DNA of 64,000 nucleotides from Nitrospira sp. ST-bin5 (GTDB lineage Bacteria; Nitrospirota; Nitrospiria; Nitrospirales; Nitrospiraceae), in NCBI GenBank assembly GCA_002083555.1, contig MSXN01000014.1, forward strand, positions 1 to 64,000, in the 5' to 3' direction. Below the pieces are notes generated by a model that ran no database searches, was not told where the DNA came from, and worked only from the letters and a program-made list of their open reading frames with translations. Each line of letters begins with the position of its first letter. The first letter of the stretch is position 1. Below, piece by piece: positions 31,739 to 38,864 of the stretch. The position numbers were made by a program, and so were the translations under genes.

Positions 31739-31980
31739 ACCAGAAAAAACCCTATGTATCCCCACAGCTGTTCGAAGTCCCGCTCGATCAGGAGCAAGCC
31801 ATCTTGACCTCCTGCAGCACCGCCACGATTGCCACATCAGCGGGAGGCACCAATGGCTGCCGGCCCCCTACTGGATGTAGCAATTACCCCAACGCCAGTC
31901 TCGTTGGCTGCAAACGATCAGTCATTCCGATCACCTACATGGGGCGAACCTGTCATGACAGCGGCCCACGCGCGTCGTAG
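31735..31980 (+). CDS. Candidate RiPP precursor peptide
   Basis: An 81-residue peptide embedded among the maturation genes and coupled to enzyme 2 through ATGA. The N-terminus KKPYVSPQL followed by FEVPLDQEQAIL resembles the Y-x-x-P-x-L leader recognised by PqqD-like proteins in several RiPP classes. The core is rich in Cys, Gly, Ser and Thr with Cys at 27, 42, 48, 59 and 73 (TSCSTATIATSAGGTNGC, RPPTGCSNYPNASLVGC, TYMGRTCHDSGPRAS). It matches no precursor family I know. The spaced Cys suit thioether (sactipeptide or ranthipeptide-like) crosslinking; this is inference. Confidence 0.75.
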   Translation: MNQKKPYVSPQLFEVPLDQEQAILTSCSTATIATSAGGTNGCRPPTGCSNYPNASLVGCKRSVIPITYMGRTCHDSGPRAS

Positions 31981-31988
31981 GTACCAGA

Positions 31989-32894
31989 ATGCACTTCACA
32001 CTTGAAATCGGCGGATACCGTATCGCGGTCAGTGAACCCAAGAACCATCCCGTTCTCCTGTGGCCGCTTCGTCCCTTCGACGTGTTTCTCGTGGACGACC
32101 ACCATCCTGCCGATGTCACGGTTACCGCCGCCGTGGTTCCGACTCTCCCCGACCTCCCGATGGACCGGCTGCGTTTCGATTCAGATCACGGGCATTGGAA
32201 ACTCTTTCAATCAGCCGACCATCTCGTCCTCGATAGTCTCAGTCCGAAGACCGGCGCCTCACGAGCGCGCGCTCGGTTGTCGCCCGATTACCGACATGTG
32301 GAAGCCTGGGTGTTGCCGGATTTCCAGAACGGGCAAGTGGGCTGGTCCCCCATGCATCTCTTCAATCCGATTGTCGAGGTCTGCCTGCTATCTATCCTGG
32401 CGCGGGATGGAGGAATTCTGCTCCACGCCTCAGGATTGACCTACCAGAAGACAGGCTTCGTTTTTACCGGCGCATCAGGAACCGGTAAGTCCACCTTAGC
32501 CGGATGGTTTGCCGAACAGGGCGCCCATATCCTTAGCGATGAACGCATGATTCTGCGCCGGACCCATTCATCGGTGACGCTGTACGGCACCCCCTGGATC
32601 GGCTCGGGAGAGTTTGCCGCCAATGCCTCGGCTCCGCTGTCCCGGCTCTTTTGTATCCGTCATGGACAGGACCGGCATCGCTTCGAGCCACTCCCGGCTT
32701 CGCGCATCGTGGCGTTTCTTCTGCAACAAACGTTTCTCCCCTATTGGGATCGCCCCGCCATGGACGCGACCGTCGACAGTCTGATCGCGCTGACACGACA
32801 GATTCCCTGCATCGGTCTCGCGTGTTTAAAGAACCCGGACGTCGTCGATGCGATCATGGATCATCAGCGTACCGCCCCGCTCACAACCGTCTAA
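31989..32894 (+). CDS. HPr-kinase-like P-loop protein
   Basis: A 301-residue protein whose C-terminal half resembles the HPr Ser kinase domain: the P-loop GFVFTGASGTGKSTLAGWFA, then ILSDERMILRR and LYGTPWIGSGEFAANASAPL. The N-terminal half lacks the HPrK regulatory domain. Such 'HprK-like' proteins accompany PqqD and radical SAM genes and, in certain lasso clusters, phosphorylate the peptide. It starts 8 bases after the precursor and its TAA overlaps the ATG of enzyme 3. Confidence 0.85.
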   Translation: MHFTLEIGGYRIAVSEPKNHPVLLWPLRPFDVFLVDDHHPADVTVTAAVVPTLPDLPMDRLRFDSDHGHWKLFQSADHLVLDSLSPKTGASRARARLSPDYRHVEAWVLPDFQNGQVGWSPMHLFNPIVEVCLLSILARDGGILLHASGLTYQKTGFVFTGASGTGKSTLAGWFAEQGAHILSDERMILRRTHSSVTLYGTPWIGSGEFAANASAPLSRLFCIRHGQDRHRFEPLPASRIVAFLLQQTFLPYWDRPAMDATVDSLIALTRQIPCIGLACLKNPDVVDAIMDHQRTAPLTTV

Positions 32895-33952
32895 TGCGAC
32901 ACCTTGACGCCCAGACTTTTCTCGACTCCATCTCGGCCCGCTCCGGGCAAGACCGCCGGCCGGACAGCGCCACCTTCGAGCTGACCTATGGCTGCAATCT
33001 TCGTTGTGTCCATTGTTACAATCCCACCCATCGAGCCTTGCCCCATGAACTGACGACGGCCGAAGTCTGTACCATCCTCACGCAGATAGCCGAGCTCGGT
33101 GTCTTGACGCTCAGCATCAGCGGAGGCGAACCGTCGCTGCGGCCTGACATCGAACCGATCCTTCGCCACGCGCGCCGGGCCGGGCTGCTTATCTGGATGT
33201 TGACGAACGCCACGCGCATGACGCCGAGATTTGTGTCGCTCCTCACAGAGATCCCGATCGCCCATGTGTTCGTATCCATCTACGGCGCGACCGTGAGCAC
33301 CTATGAATCCATGACCGGAGTGACCGGCTCATTTGCGCATTTTCTTCACGGACTCGATACGCTGAACGCCTGTCCATTCCCGGTGACCGTCAGAATGCCC
33401 GTGACCACGATCAATTGGACAGAAGTCGATGCTTGCCAGGACCTCGTGGAATCCCGAGGATTCAAGTTTCAATACAGCCTCGACATCCACCCCCGAACCG
33501 ATGGCAGCGCCGCGCCGCTATCCTATCGGCTGGCCCCTGATCGAAAGACTGAACTCGACCTTCGGAAACTGGGAGAAGCGTCGCCGGAGGTATCTCCGGA
33601 CACCTGCACCGCCGACGAACCCTTCATTTCCTGCGCCTGCGGCCGCAGCCGCTTTGCCGTGACGCCCTACGGTGAGATGAATCTCTGCGTGGCCTTTCCG
33701 ACACCTGCATATAATTTGCGAACCGGCACCCTGCGCGAAGGATGGGCCATCCTCAAAGACACCGTCGACCGGTCACAGCCCAATAGCCGGTACGAATGTC
33801 CGACGTGCGACGTCAACCGATTCTGCCGCCAGGGGCGCAGCGATGCCTGGCTGGAAACCGGCGATATGAGTGCCTGCCTTCCGCACTTTAAAGAGTGGGC
33901 CACACTGGAGCACCGTACCCATGCTCTCCTCGACCCTCGACGACCTCGCTGA
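32894..33952 (+). CDS. Radical SAM/SPASM enzyme 3
   Basis: A 352-residue radical SAM/SPASM protein. Cluster motif CNLRCVHC in FELTYGCNLRCVHCYNPTHR, LTLSISGGEPSLRPDIEPIL (GGE), LIWMLTNATRMTPRF and VFVSIYGATVSTYESMTG. The SPASM part is FISCACGRSRFAVTPYGEMN with LCVAFPTP, then YECPTCDVNRFCRQG, complete with the final Cys cluster. ATG 32894 overlaps the kinase gene by one base. The three enzymes of the operon are clearly diverged, arguing for different reactions. Confidence 0.93.
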   Translation: MRHLDAQTFLDSISARSGQDRRPDSATFELTYGCNLRCVHCYNPTHRALPHELTTAEVCTILTQIAELGVLTLSISGGEPSLRPDIEPILRHARRAGLLIWMLTNATRMTPRFVSLLTEIPIAHVFVSIYGATVSTYESMTGVTGSFAHFLHGLDTLNACPFPVTVRMPVTTINWTEVDACQDLVESRGFKFQYSLDIHPRTDGSAAPLSYRLAPDRKTELDLRKLGEASPEVSPDTCTADEPFISCACGRSRFAVTPYGEMNLCVAFPTPAYNLRTGTLREGWAILKDTVDRSQPNSRYECPTCDVNRFCRQGRSDAWLETGDMSACLPHFKEWATLEHRTHALLDPRRPR

Positions 33953-34883
33953 CGCCTACTCCCGCGTGAGCGCCGGCAATGCCGCCGTACTCGAACAATT
34001 TCATGCCTTCGCCACACTCCTGGAACGGGCACAGATTCCCTTTCTGGTCCTCAAAGGACTGGATGTCCTGGTCAGGTGTTATGGAATCCGTGGGACGCGG
34101 CCACTGTCAGATGTCGATCTGCTCGTTCATGAAACCGATCTTGATGCGATTGACTGCATCCTGACAGAGGCAGGATATACCAGGCAGATTGATGGCAACC
34201 CCTGCTATCGGTCCCCAGGAAATGCACTAGCCTTCGATATCGTCACCACGCTCTGGTATCTCGACGACCAGGGCCTGGCCGAGTTGTGGGCCAACGCCCA
34301 ACCGCATGTCCTCCATACACGAACCATCTCACTCCTGGCCGCCGACGATCTCTTGATTCACCTGACCTCCTATGCGGTCATTCATCGCGGCACGTTCACC
34401 CCGGGATGGGAGCAGGACATGCGCTTGCTGCTCCTACACGAATCAATCGATTGGACGGCACTAACTCGCAAGGCCAGACAGTACTCGCTCTCGATCCCTT
34501 TGCTCTATGGGCTCACGTACCTTCGTCACCGCATGCCGACGCTTCCCATTCCGGACGCGTTTCTCAGGACTATGACTCCGGTCGGATGTTTCGAGAACAG
34601 TCTTTATCGGCTGCTCCAACGACTGGTCACCAATCAGCCCATTCCCGAGCTCGGTCACTTCCTGATCTGGCTGACCAGGCCGGCTGGAAAGAAGTGGTCG
34701 TGGCTGTGTCGAACCTTCATTCCATCCAAGACGTTTCTCGGATACCGCTACGGGGCCGTCGCAACGCGTGCACCTCTAGTCACCCGCAGCCGCCGCTTCA
34801 TCGGCCTTGGCTGGGCCATGCTCACCCTGGCAACCCGAATTGTTCGGCGACTGCTCCAACAGCTCTTGCGAGCCCCCGCATGA
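33921..34883 (+). CDS. Nucleotidyltransferase-fold protein (NTP_transf_5-like)
   Basis: A 320-residue protein of the nucleotidyltransferase superfamily usually seen beside PqqD and HprK-like genes. The active-site pattern is visible: FLVLKGLDVLVRCYGIRGTR then PLSDVDLLVHETDLDAIDCI, with the D-x-D (SDVDLLV) metal-binding pair, and LAFDIVTTLW for the third acidic residue. Its start lies within the end of enzyme 3 (32-base overlap). It may transfer a nucleotide to the peptide or to another pathway protein. Function in RiPP pathways remains unproven. Confidence 0.85.
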   Translation: MLSSTLDDLADAYSRVSAGNAAVLEQFHAFATLLERAQIPFLVLKGLDVLVRCYGIRGTRPLSDVDLLVHETDLDAIDCILTEAGYTRQIDGNPCYRSPGNALAFDIVTTLWYLDDQGLAELWANAQPHVLHTRTISLLAADDLLIHLTSYAVIHRGTFTPGWEQDMRLLLLHESIDWTALTRKARQYSLSIPLLYGLTYLRHRMPTLPIPDAFLRTMTPVGCFENSLYRLLQRLVTNQPIPELGHFLIWLTRPAGKKWSWLCRTFIPSKTFLGYRYGAVATRAPLVTRSRRFIGLGWAMLTLATRIVRRLLQQLLRAPA

Positions 34884-35656
34884 TCGTCACACTCACACCT
34901 CGCACCTCGGGCCGCTTTGCCGGCAGCGCACTCCCTGCAAACTGCCAGGGACCGGCCTTGCAACATCTACTGACTCCGCGCGTTGCGTCCTGGAGCATGT
35001 ATCCGACACTCTGCAAAGGCGATCGCCTTGAACTGGGTCCGACTGAGCCGCTCCATGTGGGTGACTTAGTGGTCTTCCGGAGACCGTTCGGACTGGTCTG
35101 CCACAGGCTGGTCGCACGGCAAGAGCAAGTTCTACTGACAAAAGGCGATGCCTGTTCCGGGGACCCGGAGCCGGTGATGCTCAGAGATGTGCTCGGCATC
35201 GTCGTCGCGGTGGTGCGTGGATCGACCCGCGTCGTCACGGCTGATCTGGCAACACTGCCCCCTCCGCCGCCGTGGCGCCGCATCATCGACCACCTGAGCG
35301 TAATCATTCTGGATCGCAGTCGACGAGGAGCCCACCGATTGATTCGGCTGGGGTTACAACACTCTTGTCTCGGAGAGCTCTTGGCCAGCCAGGCGGTCCA
35401 ATGGGCCTCCATTGAACGCCTGATGGCAAGCCCGGTACAGTCGCTGCACGAGGCCCTTGTACCCAATCCAACGGGACCCCCATCACTTCAGGACGGTCGG
35501 CCCGATCCATCGATGATAGTCGGGATCCGCCTTGGCCCAGTCTGGCTGGGGACCTTTCATCAATCCACCGAAAGACTGGACATTCGGCCCGTCCTAGCCG
35601 GCACCAGGCTGGAGTTCACCCTCCGGGAAGCGCTGCAGCATCGGTTGGGCTCCTGA
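34880..35656 (+). CDS. S26 (ER-type) signal-peptidase-like protein
   Basis: A 258-residue protein. Residues ~30-110 form a signal-peptidase-I-type domain: VASWSMYPTLCKGDRLELGP with the S-M-Y-P-T nucleophile motif, HVGDLVVFRRPFGLVCHRLV (His in place of Lys, as in ER/SipW-type enzymes) and LLTKGDACSGDPEPVM. There is no obvious transmembrane anchor at the N-terminus. The C-terminal half (from ~150) is not recognised. ATGA-coupled to the nucleotidyltransferase. It is a candidate leader peptidase. Confidence 0.83.
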   Translation: MIVTLTPRTSGRFAGSALPANCQGPALQHLLTPRVASWSMYPTLCKGDRLELGPTEPLHVGDLVVFRRPFGLVCHRLVARQEQVLLTKGDACSGDPEPVMLRDVLGIVVAVVRGSTRVVTADLATLPPPPPWRRIIDHLSVIILDRSRRGAHRLIRLGLQHSCLGELLASQAVQWASIERLMASPVQSLHEALVPNPTGPPSLQDGRPDPSMIVGIRLGPVWLGTFHQSTERLDIRPVLAGTRLEFTLREALQHRLGS

Positions 35657-35714
35657 CGGCAACCATCCTCCCACTAATCACTTTCAATTTTACAGAGTTG
35701 AATCACACATCCTT

Positions 35715-35744
35715 TTGCCCGATCGCTCCGTAGAGTGTTATAGT
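35715..35744 (+). promoter_or_regulatory. Predicted sigma-70-type promoter of the ECF sigma gene
   Basis: TTGCCC (35715-35720), 18 bases, TATAGT (35739-35744), followed by the ATG at 35796 (about 45 bases of leader). Resembles a housekeeping promoter rather than an ECF-type one. Confidence 0.5.
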
Positions 35745-35795
35745 TGGGGCGTGTTTCAGACCGACGTCAGAATGTTGTTATCCAACTGATCCACT

Positions 35796-36401
35796 ATGGA
35801 CCCCTCGTCGCAACACGCCGCCTCAAACATTGACCCAAAGCTGCTGGCCCGAGTGGTCAAGGGAGACCACCAGGCATTCAGTCAGCTCTACGATCAATCC
35901 AGTACGCTCTTGTATACGATGGCACTGCGCATTCTCGGCAATCGCGATGAAGCGGCTGAACTCCTCCAGGATGTCTACCTGGAGGTCTGGCGGAAAGTCT
36001 CCCGCTACGATGTCGGACGGGGAACCCCTGTAGCCTGGCTGGTCACGCTGACGCGGAGCCGGGCCATCGATCGACTCCGGGCCCGGGCCTCCCGGGGCCT
36101 GAATAAGTCGACAGAATCCCTGGACAGCTCGTCGGCCTCCCAGATCGCCGATCGAGGTCCGAACCCTTTTGACGCCCAAGCCGATCAGGAAATCAGAACC
36201 TTGGTGGGAGGCGCTCTGGCGGCGCTCCCGCAAGCCCAACAACATGCGCTGGAATTGGCCTACTACGAAGGGCTGTCCCACGCAGAAATCGCAGCCCGGC
36301 TGAATCAGCCGCTCGGAACCGTGAAGACCAGAATCAAGCTGGGCATGTCCAAGCTCCGGGAGTCGCTCCGGCGCTGTTGGGAACAGGGTGAACACGTATG
36401 A
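35796..36401 (+). CDS. ECF-type RNA polymerase sigma factor
   Basis: A 201-residue ECF sigma factor (SigK/RpoE-like). Region 2: QAFSQLYDQSSTLLYTMALR, AAELLQDVYLEVWRKVSRYD, TPVAWLVTLTRSRAIDRLRA. Region 4: LAALPQAQQHALELAYYEGL then SHAEIAARLNQPLGTVKTRI. It directs transcription of a stress or envelope regulon. The anti-sigma gene overlaps its end by four bases (ATGA), the usual pair. It lies directly behind the RiPP-like operon and may control it, though no ECF promoter is visible there. Confidence 0.95.
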   Translation: MDPSSQHAASNIDPKLLARVVKGDHQAFSQLYDQSSTLLYTMALRILGNRDEAAELLQDVYLEVWRKVSRYDVGRGTPVAWLVTLTRSRAIDRLRARASRGLNKSTESLDSSSASQIADRGPNPFDAQADQEIRTLVGGALAALPQAQQHALELAYYEGLSHAEIAARLNQPLGTVKTRIKLGMSKLRESLRRCWEQGEHV

Positions 36402-37417
36402 CCCACGAAGAACTCGAAGAAGCCGTCCCGCTGTATGCTGCCGGCGCGCTCGAACGCTCCGAGCGGCAGGCGCTCGAAGCCCATCTGCTCTCGGGTTGCG
36501 TCTCGTGCCATACGGCGCTCAAGGAATTCCAGTCGGTGGCGGCCATTCTGCCGTTCGGATTGAGTTCGACGCCGGCTCCGCGTGCTCTGAAAGCGAAAAT
36601 CATGGCCGCGCGGACGCCGACCGCCATCGCCGAAGATACTCAAGACAAAGTCGACGTGAAGCCAAGCCTGGAACCGGGCGAATGGATGAACCATCTCTTC
36701 CCTCCGGAATCCGCAACCGCGCCGAAATCCTTTGGGTGGGCCTTAAGCTTCGCCGCATTGGCCATTCTCTCCATCGGAGGCTACCTCGCCTGGACCTCCT
36801 ACACTCAAAACGTCACCGGCACCGCCGTTGTCCAGCAGCTCCAAGCGGCTTCGGATGACCAGACGAAGAAAGTCGCCGCGCTCCAGCAGCAACTGGAAGA
36901 GCGGGAACGCACGATCATCCAAATGAAGGAAGAGTTGCAGCAACGCACGACCGACTCAACAGAACTGAAGGATCAGCTCATTCAACGCGAGGCGGAGCTC
37001 GAAGATCTGAAGTTCCAATTTGCTGCGCGCGGGGGAGTGCCGCCTGCCAACCGTGAACCGGAAGATGAGCTCGCCGCCCTGCTCCGCGTTCCGAACGCGA
37101 AAGCCGTCTCACTCAATGGATCAGACATGGCCAAGCAAGCGTCCGGCATGCTCGTCTACGATGCCCGAACCAAGAAAGCCTGGCTCTACGCGATGAATCT
37201 TCCGGAATGCCCCAACGGCACCACCTATCAACTCTGGGCCATCAATGACAAGCCGGTCAGCGTGGGAACCTTCCATATGGACAGCGGCGAGACCGCGCAT
37301 CTCCTGGTCAGCCGGGTCCCGGAATTCTCCAAGGCCAAAAAGTTTGCCGTCAGCCTTGAGCCTTCAGGGGGGCGTGCCACGCCGACCGGTCCGATCTATC
37401 TGGTCAGCCAATCGTAA
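36398..37417 (+). CDS. RskA-type anti-sigma factor
   Basis: A 339-residue membrane anti-sigma factor. The N-terminal anti-sigma domain (EELEEAVPLYAAGALERSER, QALEAHLLSGCVSCHTALKE) contains a C-x-x-C pair as in zinc anti-sigma (ZAS) proteins though without the classic H-x-x-x-C-x-x-C. One membrane helix (WALSFAALAILSIGGYLAWT) is followed by a coiled coil (TKKVAALQQQLEERERTIIQ, ELKDQLIQREAELEDLKFQF) and a C-terminal RskA domain: LVYDARTKKAWLYAMNLPEC, YQLWAINDKPVSVGTFH, FAVSLEPSGG. It holds the sigma factor at the membrane until a periplasmic signal arrives. Confidence 0.93.
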   Translation: MTHEELEEAVPLYAAGALERSERQALEAHLLSGCVSCHTALKEFQSVAAILPFGLSSTPAPRALKAKIMAARTPTAIAEDTQDKVDVKPSLEPGEWMNHLFPPESATAPKSFGWALSFAALAILSIGGYLAWTSYTQNVTGTAVVQQLQAASDDQTKKVAALQQQLEERERTIIQMKEELQQRTTDSTELKDQLIQREAELEDLKFQFAARGGVPPANREPEDELAALLRVPNAKAVSLNGSDMAKQASGMLVYDARTKKAWLYAMNLPECPNGTTYQLWAINDKPVSVGTFHMDSGETAHLLVSRVPEFSKAKKFAVSLEPSGGRATPTGPIYLVSQS

Positions 37418-37502
37418 AGACGCCCGTCACACCGCCCGACCGGCTTCACCACCCAGGCCTTGAGCGTCGACAACCGACTGGGCAGATGGAAGCCATACAC
37501 TC

Positions 37503-37976
37503 ATGACGATCGACCCCGCACAGGACGAAACATTCATGCGCATGGCGCTGGAGCAAGCGGCGCTGGCTCCGGCACAGGGAGAAGTCCCGATTGCCGCGCT
37601 GCTGGTCCATGATGGAGAGGTGCTGGCGCTGGCCCACAATCTCCGTGAAACAAGGCAGGACCCGACGGCGCACGCGGAGATTGTGGTCATTCAAGAAGCG
37701 GCGGAAAAACTGGGAACCTGGCGGCTGATCGACTGCACGCTCTATGTCACGCTGGAACCCTGTCCGATGTGCGCCGGCGCCATTGTCCAGTCACGCATCG
37801 CCAGGACTGTGTTCGGCGCCTGGGACCCTAAGGCCGGCGCCTGCGGCTCACTGATGGATATTCCGGCAGAGCCCCGGCTGAATCACCGGGTGGTCGTGAC
37901 GGGAGGCCTGTACGAAATTGAAAGCCAGGCCTTGCTGCGAGAGTTTTTTCGGCAACGGCGCCGAGAGACACCCTGA
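37503..37976 (+). CDS. tadA: tRNA-specific adenosine deaminase
   Basis: A 157-residue TadA that makes inosine at position 34 of tRNA-Arg(ACG). The zinc motifs are DPTAHAEIVVIQ (His and catalytic Glu) and LEPCPMCAGAIVQSRIARTV (two Cys). The C-terminal helix ends LREFFRQRR. It is a core gene that separates two converging natural-product clusters. Confidence 0.97.
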   Translation: MTIDPAQDETFMRMALEQAALAPAQGEVPIAALLVHDGEVLALAHNLRETRQDPTAHAEIVVIQEAAEKLGTWRLIDCTLYVTLEPCPMCAGAIVQSRIARTVFGAWDPKAGACGSLMDIPAEPRLNHRVVVTGGLYEIESQALLREFFRQRRRETP

Positions 37977-38013
37977 GACACATTGGTTTCGGCTACCCGG
38001 ACGTCTCCTGCGG

Positions 38014-38829
38014 TCAATCCTTTGCCGTTGCCGCTGCGCAGGGATTGCATGGGTTGATGATCCAATCAGACCCTTGCGCCGCAACCGCACCGACCCATCC
38101 GGGTCCGCAATCCAGGGTCTTCACGACCCAGGGTACTTGTGACTGTCCTGCGAGTCGCACGGGCACTCCGTCGCGATCCGATCCGTTTGACCAGTCGATT
38201 TCACAGGCCTGCAGCGAGGCCAATCCTACCCCTTCGGCTTTCAGGACCGCTTCTTTCGCAACCCAGTAGTGAAAGAACTCCCCATGGCGTGATTCGGATG
38301 CAGTGGATTGCAAGCGCAGGTGCTCGCGCTCAGAGAAGAATCGCTCGGCCAGCTTGAGCGCCTCCACGTCCTCCCTGATCATTTCCAGATCTACCCCAAC
38401 ATCTCGACCCTGCGCAACCGCGACCATGGCGTTCCCATGCGCATGGGAGAGATTGAAGGTCAATATCGCACTCTCCCGCCGGAGACCTCGCAATGTCGGC
38501 TTTCCAGTGGGAGTCGAACCGAACTCGATGCGGGCCGGGTCGAGGCCGAGATAGAGCCCTAAGATGAACCGCAACCCTCCGTGAGCCAGCACATACCGCT
38601 CGCGATCCTGCTGCCGAAGAAATCTGGCAGCCCGTTCACGTTCCTGTTGATCAAGCCAGTCCAGACACCGACCGTACTCAGTATCTTGACCGGTGAGGGT
38701 CAACGGCCAGAGATCAATCGTCGAGACAAGAAGAGTCTGGCGCCGTATGACAGGCACCTTGAACAGCTCACGAATCGGGGAGAACTCCACTCTGATACTC
38801 GACGGCATTCGGACCGATCGTAGACTCAT
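38014..38829 (-). CDS. Sfp-type 4'-phosphopantetheinyl transferase
   Basis: A 271-residue Sfp-type transferase. The motifs are present: LTFNLSHAHGNAMVAVA (the N-x-S-H-x-x-G region), VGVDLE and FFHYWVAKEAVLKAEGVG (the F-x-x-x-W-x-x-K-E-A-x-x-K-x-x-G box). It attaches phosphopantetheine to the carrier domains of the synthetase at 40496. ATG 38829 is chosen for its GGGAAG site; a GTG at 38847 is possible. It lies 35 bases behind the exporter gene and is the third gene of the lipopeptide operon. Confidence 0.93.
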   Translation of the reverse strand: MSLRSVRMPSSIRVEFSPIRELFKVPVIRRQTLLVSTIDLWPLTLTGQDTEYGRCLDWLDQQERERAARFLRQQDRERYVLAHGGLRFILGLYLGLDPARIEFGSTPTGKPTLRGLRRESAILTFNLSHAHGNAMVAVAQGRDVGVDLEMIREDVEALKLAERFFSEREHLRLQSTASESRHGEFFHYWVAKEAVLKAEGVGLASLQACEIDWSNGSDRDGVPVRLAGQSQVPWVVKTLDCGPGWVGAVAAQGSDWIINPCNPCAAATAKD

Positions 38830-38864
38830 CTTGCTTCCCAGAGTCACACCCCACCCGGCAGATG

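Noticed and set aside
29397..35656. Lasso peptide cluster
   Set aside because: The leader motif and HprK-like kinase recall lasso loci, but there is no asparagine-synthetase-like cyclase or transglutaminase-type B2 peptidase.
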